DNA of 10,741 nucleotides from JBGLNJ01 sp964353405. GTDB taxonomy: Bacteria > Chloroflexota > Anaerolineae > Fen-1058. Below are positions 1-6,486 of this stretch, piece by piece. The position numbers and the translations under genes are program-made. Numbering within the stretch: the first letter of the stretch is position 1; the number at the start of each line of letters is the position of its first letter. Below the pieces are notes generated by a model. The model saw only the letters and a list, made by a program, of their open reading frames with translations, had not been told where the DNA came from and made no database searches. The stretch covers positions 1 through 10,741 of the forward strand of contig CAYGWJ010000458.1 in NCBI GenBank assembly GCA_964353405.1. Reading direction: 5' to 3'.

Positions 1-678
1 GTTTCCTATCGAGTGTACGGGATGACCACTGTGGTGGTGGCGGATTCGATGATGAAAAGCCTTGATTATGTAGCCTGTGAAATACGCCGTTATGTTCACT
101 CGCGCGAAGCGACCCGTACATGCAACTGGAATCCGCTCTAAACAGCGCCGGGCCGACCCAACCGATGACGAGCGTTGCCTGTTGCTGGATAAAGCTAATG
201 TTGCTTGACCCGACCGGCGTTGCGAGGATCACTCGCGGCGTCGGGCTGGGCGGCACAAACCAGGTTGCCACAGCCGTCGGCGTGGGCGTTTCTTCCGGCG
301 GCTCTTGTTCGTACCACAGCGCACCGGCAATTTGGACAACGATCTCACTATCGGGACACCCGACGCTGCGATTGCGATAGTACACCGTGTAAAAGCCCTC
401 GTCCATATGATCGTACACGGTTTAGTATTCGTCCTGGCTGTTGTAGGGCATGTTGTACTGTTGGCAATCAAACGGCGGGTCACGGTCGCGGCCCAAGCAA
501 AGCTCAAATTGAACCGCCTCAGCCGGACAGGTATCTTGCCGGGCGAGTGCCACAACGTCTATCTCGCCATAGTCTTGGCTATAGAACCTTTGCCGCAACT
601 CGCCAACAGCAGCATGACAGCGACCATGAAGCCGAACAAGACCAGCGCAATGACCAACGGCGAATTGTCCCGTTTCAT
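1..678 (-). pseudogene. Broken lipoprotein / secreted Pro-Thr-rich protein (partial)
   Basis: Read on the minus strand, an ATG at 678 (upstream AAGGG-like site) opens a 39-codon frame that stops at 559. It starts MKRDN, has a hydrophobic stretch at about residues 8-26 and then LLASC, which fits a lipoprotein signal peptide with a lipobox Cys at 28; a plain membrane anchor is also possible. Near 600-620 the sense moves to another frame, GELRQRFYSQDYGEIDVV onward, with four Cys. That frame stops once at 422-424 (TAA) and then stays open to the left window edge. The continuation contains TPTPTA and PSPTPR, low-complexity linkers common in exported Chloroflexota proteins. One frameshift plus one nonsense codon suggest a decayed gene, though assembly error is possible. 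No family recognised. It is divergent from the dehydrogenase operon, and the 3' end lies outside the window. Confidence 0.5.
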
Positions 679-705
679 TCTCTACCCTTTTTTGTCCACG
701 AATCT

Positions 706-785
706 CGCGAATGAACACGAATTGATTTCTGATTTCTGACTTCCGACTTCTGACTTCTAAATTCGTGTTATTCGTGTTATTCGCG
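706..785. repeat. Inverted repeat enclosing a heptamer array and a 9-mer array
   Basis: A left arm at 706-723 (CGCGAATGAACACGAATT) pairs with the right side at 760-785 if one 9-bp unit is looped out; the inner 10 bp (714-723 against 760-769) are perfect. Between the arms lie five 7-bp units at 727-761 (TTCTGAT, TTCTGAC, TTCCGAC, TTCTGAC, TTCTAAA). The right side is built of 9-bp units (TTCGTGTTA, TTCGTGTTA, TTCGCGGAA). It lies in the 5' leader of the broken lipoprotein gene and is non-coding. Confidence 0.75.
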
Positions 786-835
786 GAAGAAAGAGCCTTA
801 CCGAACGTCTCCATCCGCCGGTATCATCAGTCTGT

Positions 836-863
836 CATCAACCCCAAGTCGGCGGGGTTGATG
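836..863. repeat. Perfect 10-bp hairpin, CATCAACCCC/GGGGTTGATG
   Basis: Arms 836-845 and 854-863 are perfectly complementary with an 8-nt loop (AAGTCGGC). No T-run follows on either strand, so it is not a classical intrinsic terminator. It resembles the other palindromic insertions in this window in build, but not in sequence. Confidence 0.7.
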
Positions 864-926
864 GCGTGACTATTGGGCTTGCGCCGAGTACTGCTTCGAT
901 ATCCCCATTTCCAGAGACGCGGATGG

Positions 927-955
927 TTGCGAGAGTTCCATCAATCGTGTAGAAT
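927..955 (+). promoter_or_regulatory. Candidate promoter for the dehydrogenase operon
   Basis: TTGCGA at 927-932 and TAGAAT at 950-955 are separated by exactly 17 bp, matching the sigma-70 consensus at 4/6 and 5/6. Transcription would begin near 962 and give a 5' leader of about 185 nt before E1alpha. The call rests only on consensus match and position; housekeeping sigma recognition in this organism is assumed. Confidence 0.35.
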
Positions 956-1145
956 AAGCTTGGACGCTCTAGACAATTTGCCGCCCGCCGGACACATGGC
1001 CAAGGAACAGTTCCAACCATCCATCAGGCTTGCACTGCGCGTGTTGTATGATGGGCCGCCGACTACTGCAGACCCACGCTGTCTCAGGTGGTCGTTGTGA
1101 CGGGCGGGTAAGATTGAGCCAAAGGAGGCAGGGGAGGAATAGCGA

Positions 1146-2171
1146 ATGAGCAGGACAGATATTCCAGCGGAATTGACGCCGGAGCGGCTGTTGGAGATGT
1201 ACTACAAGATGCTTCTCTCGCGCCGGTTGGACGAGCGGATGTGGGTGCTGCACCGGCAGGGCAAGATTGCGTTCCACATTTCCGGGCTGGGGCAGGAAGG
1301 CGCTCAAGTCGGCGCGGCGTATGCCCTCAAGCCCGGATTTGATTTTGTCCATCCGTACTATCGCGATATGGCGTTGGTGATTTCGCTCGGCGTCACACCG
1401 CGCGACTTGATGCTGGCGGTCTATGGCAAGAAAGGTGAACCCTCCAGCGGCGCGCGCCAGATGCCCGCGCATTATGGCTATCGCAAGCTCAACATCGTCT
1501 CCGGCAGTTCGCCCGTTGCGACTCAAGTGCCGCAAGCGGCCGGCATTGCGTTCGGGGAACTCTACAAGCGCAAGGTTGGCCTCGTCGCTTCTGATGCCGA
1601 GCTACCGGTCACACTCACGTGCCTCGGCGAAGGCTCAACCAGCCAGGGTGACTTTCACGAGGCGCTCACGTGGGCGGGCGTTTACAAGCTGCCGCTCATC
1701 GTCATGGTGGAGAATAACCTGTATGCTATCTCGGTGCCGATCACCAAGCAAAGCGCCGTGACGGATGTCTCGGAGCGCGCCTGCGCTTACGGCGTGACGG
1801 GCGTCTCGGTGGACGGCAATGATTTTATCGCGACGTACCAGGTGATGCGGGAAGCCGTCGAGCGGGCGCGCAGCGGCCAAGGCGCCACACTCCTCGAAGC
1901 CAAGACCTATCGCCCGGTGCCGCACTCGTCCGACGACGACGACCGCTCGTATCGCACGCGCGAGGAAGTACAAGAGTGGAAAAAGAAGGACCCCATCTTG
2001 CGCGGCAAGGTCTGGCTGATAGAGGCGGGCCTCCTCGACGACAAGCTCAGCCAGGACTATGACGAGCGGGTGGCCGCAGAAGTAGACGACGCAACCAAGT
2101 TCGCCGAGGAGCAGCCGTATCCCGAGGTCGAGTGGGCCATGGGGCCGCTCTATGCGCCGGCGCAGGCTTGA
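1146..2171 (+). CDS. bkdAA: 2-oxo acid dehydrogenase E1 component, alpha subunit (branched-chain type)
   Basis: 341 aa, the normal length for an E1 alpha chain. With E1beta it decarboxylates a 2-oxo acid on thiamine diphosphate (TPP) and hands the acyl group to lipoyl-E2. The TPP/Mg motif runs from GEG at 161-163 (GEGSTSQGDFHEALTW) to ENN at 189-191, followed by YAISVP. The loop HSSDDDDRSYRTREEV begins at residue 260. YAISVP and this loop closely resemble Bacillus-type branched-chain oxoacid dehydrogenase E1alpha; classical PDH E1alpha usually has GDGGTSQGDF and FAISTP. The first Gly-Asp-Gly is GEG here, normal for the Bkd group. The start is supported by GGGAGG 8 nt upstream. First gene of the operon, 26 nt before E1beta. 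Substrate (branched-chain oxoacids, pyruvate or both) cannot be fixed from sequence alone. Confidence 0.93.
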   Translation: MSRTDIPAELTPERLLEMYYKMLLSRRLDERMWVLHRQGKIAFHISGLGQEGAQVGAAYALKPGFDFVHPYYRDMALVISLGVTPRDLMLAVYGKKGEPSSGARQMPAHYGYRKLNIVSGSSPVATQVPQAAGIAFGELYKRKVGLVASDAELPVTLTCLGEGSTSQGDFHEALTWAGVYKLPLIVMVENNLYAISVPITKQSAVTDVSERACAYGVTGVSVDGNDFIATYQVMREAVERARSGQGATLLEAKTYRPVPHSSDDDDRSYRTREEVQEWKKKDPILRGKVWLIEAGLLDDKLSQDYDERVAAEVDDATKFAEEQPYPEVEWAMGPLYAPAQA

Positions 2172-2197
2172 CGGGTTCCGATTACGGAGAAAAACCA

Positions 2198-3181
2198 ATG
2201 GCTGAGATGACGTTGATTGACGCAATTCGACAGGCCATGGACGAAGAGCTTGCCCGCGACAAGCGCGTGTTTATCGTCGGCGAAGATGTTGGCCCGCGCG
2301 GCGGAGTGTTTCGCGCGACCATGGGTCTGCACGCCAAGTATGGCGGCGACCGTGTGGTGGATTCGCCGCTGGCAGAGCTTTCCATCATCGCCATCGGCAT
2401 CGGCGCGGCGCTCGATGGACTGCATCCGATCTGCGAGATTCAGTTTGCAGATTTCATTCATCCGGCGTTCAACCAAATCGTCAACGAAGCGGCCAAGCTG
2501 TATTATCGCTCCGGCGGAACGTGGAATGTCCCGATGACGATCCGCGCGCCTTATGGCGGCGGCATCAGCGGCGGGTTGTATCACAGTCAGAGCCTCGAGG
2601 CGTTGTTCGCGCACGTGCCCGGACTCAAGATCGTGATTCCGTCAAATCCGTACGATGCGAAAGGGATACTCAAATCCGCTATCCGTGAGCCGAACCCCGT
2701 GCTCTTCTTTGAACCCAAGAAAGGCTATCGCCTCATCAAAGGCGATGTGCCCGATGGCGAATACACCGTGCCGATTGGCCCGGCCCAAGTCACGCGCGAG
2801 GGGACTGACCTGAGCGTGTTCGCCTATGGCATGCTGCACTGGTATTGCTTGCAGGCGGCGGAACAAGTGGCGCGGGAGGGCATCAGCGTCGAAATCGTGG
2901 ACCTGCGGACGATTCTGCCGGTGGACAAGTCTACGATCCTGGATTCGGTGAAAAAGACGAGCAAGGCCCTCATCGTCCACGAGGACAATCTGACGATGGG
3001 CTATGGCGCAGAGGTGGCAGCGATCATCGCCGGCGAGGGCTTTGAGTACCTCGATGGCCCGGTGATGCGGCTCGGCGGCCCGGACGTGCCCGCCGTGCCG
3101 TTCAGCCACCCGCTGCAAGACTGGTTTATGCCCAACCCGAACAAGATCGCCGACGCGATCCGCAAGCTCGCCAGGTACTAG
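2198..3181 (+). CDS. bkdAB: 2-oxo acid dehydrogenase E1 component, beta subunit (branched-chain type)
   Basis: 327 aa from the ATG at 2198, chosen because GGAG (2186-2189) precedes it by 8 nt and the family-typical MTLIDAIRQAMDEEL follows. An in-frame ATG at 2132 would overlap E1alpha and add a non-conserved 22-aa tail. Visible E1beta landmarks are GEDVGPRGGVFRAT (28-41), the TPP-contacting Glu of SPLAE (E60), EIQFADFIHPAF (80-91) and the active-site YHSQS (128-132, His129). The C-terminal transketolase-like domain has DLRTILPVD and ends near ...RKLARY. It forms the alpha2beta2 E1 with the preceding gene. Its stop codon TAG is fused to the Shine-Dalgarno of E2 (TAGGAGG at 3179-3185), so translation of the two is likely coupled. 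Confidence 0.94.
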   Translation: MAEMTLIDAIRQAMDEELARDKRVFIVGEDVGPRGGVFRATMGLHAKYGGDRVVDSPLAELSIIAIGIGAALDGLHPICEIQFADFIHPAFNQIVNEAAKLYYRSGGTWNVPMTIRAPYGGGISGGLYHSQSLEALFAHVPGLKIVIPSNPYDAKGILKSAIREPNPVLFFEPKKGYRLIKGDVPDGEYTVPIGPAQVTREGTDLSVFAYGMLHWYCLQAAEQVAREGISVEIVDLRTILPVDKSTILDSVKKTSKALIVHEDNLTMGYGAEVAAIIAGEGFEYLDGPVMRLGGPDVPAVPFSHPLQDWFMPNPNKIADAIRKLARY

Positions 3182-3190
3182 GAGGTCGAG

Positions 3191-4519
3191 ATGGCAACTA
3201 ACGTGGTAATGCCTCAACTGGGTGAAAGCGTTGTCGAAGGCAAAGTGAGCCGGTGGCTCAAGCAGGAAGGCGACGCGGTCAAGCAGTACGAGCCGATCCT
3301 GGAAGTGGAAACGGACAAGGTGACGACCGAGATCACGGCGGCGGATGGCGGCACGTTGCTCAAGATCCTCGTGGCGGAGGGGCTCACGGTCCAGGCCGGA
3401 ACAGCGTTGGCCGTCATCGGTCAGCCAAGTGAAGAGGTAGGGGCCGGGCTTGTCCCTGCCCTCGGGCTTGCCCCTGCCCTCGGGCTTGCCCCTGCTCCCG
3501 GTCACGCCGTCGCCGCGCCGCAAATGGAGGCCCTCGGCGTCAAACCGGGCGGCGCAGGCGGTCGTGTGAGCCCGGTCGTCGCCAGGATTGCGGCCGAACA
3601 CAACGTGGACGTGTCGCTCGTTCAAGGCACGGGCGAGGGTGGTCGCGTGACCAAGAAAGACATTCTGGCTTATGTGGAAACAAAGTCGCAAGTCGCAGGT
3701 CGCAAGGAAGAACTGCCGCCATGGGAACAACCCGGCTCTGGCGACCTGTTCAAGCCCACTGCAGAGGTTTATGCTCCCGCGCCTGCTGTCGCTCCCGCCC
3801 TTTGGGCGTCCACACCTGCCGCTCCACGGCCCATGTTGCCTGGTGACGAACTGATGCAGCTCTCATCCATGCGCCGCTCGATTGCCGAGCACATGGTCAA
3901 GAGCAAAACCACCAGTCCGCACGTCACGACGATCTTTGAAGTGGACCTGTCGCGCGTGGTGGCGCACCGCGAGGCGAACAAGACTGCGTTCGAGCGCGAC
4001 GGCGTCAAGCTGACCTTCACGCCCTATTTCATCGCCGCGTCCGTCGCCGCGCTCAAGGCATATCCGCAGGTCAATAGCTCGTTTACCGACGAGGGGCTGT
4101 TGCTCCACAAGCAGATCAATATCGGTGTGGCCGTTTCGCTGGGCGACGAAGGTCTGATCGTGCCGGTCGTCCATGGCGCGGACGGCAAGAGTCTGCTGGG
4201 GCTGGCCCTCGCCGTCAACGACCTGGCCGAGCGCGCACGCAAAAAGCAATTGAAACCCGATGAGGTGGTGGGCAGCACATTCACCCTCACCAATCACGGC
4301 GTATCGGGCAGCCTGTTCGCCACGCCCGTCATCAACCAGCCGAATGTGGGTATACTGGGTGTCGGCGCGATTCAAAAGCGCGTCGTCGTCATCGGCGACG
4401 CGATTGCGATCCGCCCCATGGTCTACATCGGCCTGACGTTCGATCATCGCGTGCTCGACGGCGCGTCGGGCGATTGGTTTGTGGCCAAAATCAAGCAGGT
4501 ATTGGAGAATTGGGCGTAG
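3191..4519 (+). CDS. bkdB: 2-oxo acid dehydrogenase E2, dihydrolipoyllysine acyltransferase
   Basis: 442 aa core subunit. Residues 1-78 are a lipoyl domain with the swinging-arm lysine in EVETDKVTTEI (Lys43). The E3/E1-binding domain lies at about 126-162 (VSPVVARIAAEHNVDV through GGRVTKKDILAYVE). The catalytic acyltransferase domain runs from about 226 (MRRSIAEHM) to the end and carries the CAT-like motif DHRVLDG (His419, Asp423). Two linkers carry repeat insertions: residues 86-103 (LGLAPA-type 18-bp repeats) between lipoyl and binding domains, and residues 165-171 (heptamer array) between binding and catalytic domains. Both are in frame and should be harmless. Start: GGAGG at 3181-3185, overlapping the E1beta stop, 9 nt intergenic. 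E1 type suggests branched-chain acyl transfer; a mixed or pyruvate substrate cannot be excluded. Confidence 0.93.
   Translation: MATNVVMPQLGESVVEGKVSRWLKQEGDAVKQYEPILEVETDKVTTEITAADGGTLLKILVAEGLTVQAGTALAVIGQPSEEVGAGLVPALGLAPALGLAPAPGHAVAAPQMEALGVKPGGAGGRVSPVVARIAAEHNVDVSLVQGTGEGGRVTKKDILAYVETKSQVAGRKEELPPWEQPGSGDLFKPTAEVYAPAPAVAPALWASTPAAPRPMLPGDELMQLSSMRRSIAEHMVKSKTTSPHVTTIFEVDLSRVVAHREANKTAFERDGVKLTFTPYFIAASVAALKAYPQVNSSFTDEGLLLHKQINIGVAVSLGDEGLIVPVVHGADGKSLLGLALAVNDLAERARKKQLKPDEVVGSTFTLTNHGVSGSLFATPVINQPNVGILGVGAIQKRVVVIGDAIAIRPMVYIGLTFDHRVLDGASGDWFVAKIKQVLENWA
3445..3498 (+). repeat. Three 18-bp tandem units in the first E2 linker
   Basis: Units 3445-3462, 3463-3480 and 3481-3498 (consensus CGGGCTTGCCCCTGCCCT) differ by only a few bases. 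Eighteen bp keeps the frame and encodes LGLAPA-like hexapeptides in the flexible linker after the lipoyl domain. Upstream GTAGGGGC at 3438-3445 looks like the edge of the GTAGGG-type palindromic repeats seen elsewhere in the window. Confidence 0.8.
3683..3703 (+). repeat. Heptamer array (3 x AAGTCGC) in the second E2 linker
   Basis: AAGTCGC, AAGTCGC, AGGTCGC: 21 bp, in frame, encoding KSQVAGR in the linker between the binding and catalytic domains. Removing it leaves an intact reading frame (ETK-EE). The same heptamer recurs in triplicate at 8663-8683 in an unrelated gene. Confidence 0.8.
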
Positions 4520-4524
4520 CAAGT

Positions 4525-4706
4525 TAGCGCGCCAATCCGATGGGGTGCGTGTGTAGGGCAGGTTTCCATACCTGCCTCTTGGGAGCGGCGGCATTGCTGG
4601 TCGGTCTGGGGCTGATTGGTGCGTGTGTAGGGCAGGTTTCCATACCTGCCTCTTGGGGCGGCTATGGAAAGCCGCCCTACGGCACCCCATCACTTTGGCG
4701 CGCCTA
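4525..4706. repeat. Nested inverted-repeat element between E2 and E3
   Basis: Outer arms 4525-4548 and 4682-4706 are inverted copies: GCACCCCATC and GGCGCGC blocks match perfectly around a 5-bp mismatched centre, about 21 of 25 positions in all. Inside are two 40-bp direct repeats, 4544-4583 and 4618-4657, each with a small stem (GGCAGGT / ACCTGCC, 6-nt loop). A third stem at 4656-4677 (GGGCGGCT / AGCCGCCC) ends in CCCTAC, the complement of the GTAGGG that opens the direct repeats. The element fills almost the whole E2-E3 gap and has no open frame. It could be a MITE-like insertion or a pile-up of short palindromes. As a transcript it would fold strongly and could reduce or protect E3 expression relative to E1/E2. 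Confidence 0.75.
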
Positions 4707-4734
4707 CTAGATCGCAAAGCCATAGGAGAAAAAC

Positions 4735-6144
4735 ATGCCAGAACAACTGTATGATGTCATCGTCGTCGGCGGCGGGCCAGGTGGATACGTGGCAGCCATC
4801 CGTGCCGCGCAGTTGGGATTAAAGACTGCCATCGTCGAGCGCGAGCACCTGGGCGGCGTCTGCCTGAGCTGGGGCTGCATTCCCAGCAAGGCGCTGCTCC
4901 GCAATGCCGAGATTGCAAACCTGTTGCAGCGCGGCAAAGATTTTGGCTTTTCGTTCGACAACCTCAAGCTGGATTACGAGGTCGCCTACAAGCGCAGCCG
5001 CCGCGTGAGCGAAGGGCGGGTCAAGGGCGTCCAGTTCTTGATGAAGAAGAACAAGATTGACGTGTACCAGGGCACAGCCAAACTGCGCTCTGCCACGGAA
5101 GTGGACGTGACGTCTGTGCCCGATGCGCCGGGCGTCAACGGAAGCAAGTTCGATGGCACGCTGAATGGCAAGAATATCATCCTCGCCACGGGCGCGCGGG
5201 CGCGGAGCATTCCCGGCGTGGACGTGGACGGCGAAAAAATCATCACCTATCGCAAGGCGCTCGATCTGAGACAAGCGCCCCAGTCTATTGCCATCATCGG
5301 CGCGGGGCCAATCGGCATGGAACTGGGCTATGTCTTTCGCGCCTATGGCAGCGCGGTGACCATCATCGAAATGTTGCCGCGCGTCTTGCCTTTGGAAGAC
5401 GAAGAAGTGAGCCCCGAAGTCGCCAAGGCCTATCGCAAGGCCGACGTCAAATTGATGACCAATACGCAAGTCGAATCACTCATCAAGACACCCACCGGCG
5501 TACAAGTAAAAGCAGGCGGAGAGACGATCAATGCCGATATGGCACTCGTGGCGATTGGCTTTGCGCCCAACAGCGAGAACATTGGGCTGGAAGCGGCGGG
5601 CGTCAAGACCGAACGTGGCGCAATTGTGATTGACTCGCACATGCGCACTAACATCCCGAACATTTACGCCATCGGCGACGTGACAGCCAAGCTGATGCTG
5701 GCGCATGTCGGCTCGGCGATGGGCATCGTCGCAGCAGAGACGATCGCGGGCGCCGAGACGGTCGAGCTTGAATACGCCTTCATGCCGCGCTGCACGTATT
5801 GCCACCCCCAGGTCGCTTCGATGGGCTTGACGGAAAAGCAGGCCCGCGAGCAAGGCTTGGAAGTCAAAGTGGCCAAGTTCCCCTTCCTGGCCAACGGCAA
5901 AGCGCAAGGCCTGGGCGATTACGCCGGCTTTGTCAAGGTCGTGGCGGATGCCAGGTACGGCGAGATCCTGGGCGTCCACATGGTCGGCCCGGAAGTGACC
6001 GAGCTATTGCCCGAGTGGGTGCTGGCGCGCAACCAGGAACTCACGCCGCACGAAATCGCACGCTCCGTCCATGCGCACCCGACGCTCTCCGAGGTGATGA
6101 TGGAAGCGGCTGAAGCCGTAACGGGACAAGCCATCCACATCTAG
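4735..6144 (+). CDS. lpdA: Dihydrolipoyl dehydrogenase (E3)
   Basis: 469 aa FAD flavoprotein that reoxidises dihydrolipoyl-E2 with NAD+. The N-terminal FAD site is VIVVGGGPGGYVAA (8-21). The redox disulfide lies in GGVCLSWGCIPSKALLR (Cys43, Cys48). The NAD site is IAIIGAGPIGMELGYVF (185-201) and the second FAD contact is NIYAIGDV (309-316). The C-terminal dimerisation domain supplies the catalytic dyad in HAHPTLSE (His448, Glu453). Length and motif order match canonical E3. The ATG follows AGGAG (4724-4728) by 6 nt. It is last in the operon, after a repeat-filled gap, so it may be expressed less than, or partly independently of, E1/E2. The CxxxxC loop reads CLSWGC where many E3s have CLNxGC. 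Confidence 0.96.
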   Translation: MPEQLYDVIVVGGGPGGYVAAIRAAQLGLKTAIVEREHLGGVCLSWGCIPSKALLRNAEIANLLQRGKDFGFSFDNLKLDYEVAYKRSRRVSEGRVKGVQFLMKKNKIDVYQGTAKLRSATEVDVTSVPDAPGVNGSKFDGTLNGKNIILATGARARSIPGVDVDGEKIITYRKALDLRQAPQSIAIIGAGPIGMELGYVFRAYGSAVTIIEMLPRVLPLEDEEVSPEVAKAYRKADVKLMTNTQVESLIKTPTGVQVKAGGETINADMALVAIGFAPNSENIGLEAAGVKTERGAIVIDSHMRTNIPNIYAIGDVTAKLMLAHVGSAMGIVAAETIAGAETVELEYAFMPRCTYCHPQVASMGLTEKQAREQGLEVKVAKFPFLANGKAQGLGDYAGFVKVVADARYGEILGVHMVGPEVTELLPEWVLARNQELTPHEIARSVHAHPTLSEVMMEAAEAVTGQAIHI

Positions 6145-6149
6145 CTGAA

Positions 6150-6184
6150 GATAGCGAATAGCGGATAGCGAATAGCGAATACGG
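6150..6184. repeat. Heptamer array (5 x RATAGCG) after lpdA
   Basis: Units GATAGCG, AATAGCG, GATAGCG, AATAGCG, AATACGG fill nearly all of the gap between the lpdA stop (6144) and the kinase start (6189). It replaces any recognisable terminator or ribosome binding site there. Confidence 0.8.
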
Positions 6185-6391
6185 ACTTGTGATCGGCCAA
6201 CTCTTCCACGAACGCTACCGGCTTGAAGCGGAACTGGGCCAGGGCGGCATGGGCGTGGTCTATCGCGCGCACGACACCCTGCTCGACCGCGATGTGGCGG
6301 CCAAAGTCCTAAGCAGCTCTGGCTTGAGCGCACAAGGCCGCGCTCGCCTGCTGCGGGAAGCGCAAGCCGCCGCCAGGCTCAATCACCCCAA

Positions 6392-6414
6392 CCCCTGGGA
6401 CTTCCCAGGGGCAA
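6392..6414. repeat. 20-bp palindrome plus 3-bp duplication inserted in the kinase codons
   Basis: CCCCTGGGA (6392-6400), CT spacer, TCCCAGGGG (6403-6411): perfect 9-bp arms. CAA occurs immediately before (6389-6391) and after (6412-6414). Deleting palindrome and one CAA gives CAC CCC AAT ATC GTC, the conserved kinase HPNIV. The inserted length of 23 bp accounts for the local frameshift. Confidence 0.85.
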
Positions 6415-6448
6415 TATCGTCGCCGTCTATGATGCCGGCGAGGCGGAC

Positions 6449-6486
6449 GGATTACGCTTCCGGATTACGCTTCCGGATTACGCTTC
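6449..6486 (+). repeat. 13-bp direct triplication in the kinase codons
   Basis: GGATTACGCTTCC at 6449-6461 and 6462-6474, and GGATTACGCTTC at 6475-6486. Keeping one copy gives GAC GGA TTA CGC TTC ATC GTG ATG GAG (DGLRFIVME), the expected kinase hinge approach. The extra 26 bp shift the frame. Confidence 0.85.

Larger units (their letters stand above)
789..1145. other. Intergenic region upstream of the dehydrogenase operon
   Basis: About 360 bp between the repeat next to the broken lipoprotein gene and the E1alpha start. It holds a perfect hairpin (836-863), a candidate sigma-70-type promoter (927-955) and two purine-rich Shine-Dalgarno-like runs just before E1alpha (AAAGGAGG at 1121-1128, GGGAGG at 1132-1137). 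Short open frames exist on both strands. None has a convincing start or a recognisable product, and no riboswitch or RNA gene was recognised. Confidence 0.5.

Noticed and set aside
422..814. 130-codon minus-strand open frame taken from its first ATG
   Set aside because: The first third translates the heptamer and 9-mer repeats; only the part after about 620 belongs to the lipoprotein remnant.
838..1020. 60-codon minus-strand frame (LFYTIDGTLATIRVSGNGD)
   Set aside because: The middle reads like protein, perhaps a beta-propeller remnant, but there is no ribosome binding site and its last residues come from the 836-863 hairpin. Too little to call.
873..1100. 75-codon plus-strand frame just before E1alpha
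   Set aside because: Arg/Cys/Leu-rich with no motif and no start signal; probably chance.
962..1145. TPP or other riboswitch in the operon leader
   Set aside because: No conserved THI-box (CUGAGA) or other recognisable aptamer core was seen.
2132..2197. Longer E1beta start
   Set aside because: Would overlap the E1alpha end and add residues absent from the family; the ATG at 2198 has a proper Shine-Dalgarno.
2642..3730. 362-codon open frame antisense to E1beta and E2
   Set aside because: Arg/His-rich composition typical of the complement of GC-rich coding sequence, no start signal, and it crosses two real genes.
4544..4657. Two spaced 40-bp repeats as a CRISPR-like array
   Set aside because: Only two copies, a 34-bp spacer, self-complementary repeats and no cas genes; they fit nested palindromes better.
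3863..4723. 286-codon open frame antisense to E2 and the repeat region
   Set aside because: Antisense shadow; its N-terminus is repeat sequence and the rest mirrors E2 codons.
6145..6188. Intrinsic terminator after lpdA
   Set aside because: The gap is a heptamer array with no stem plus T-run.
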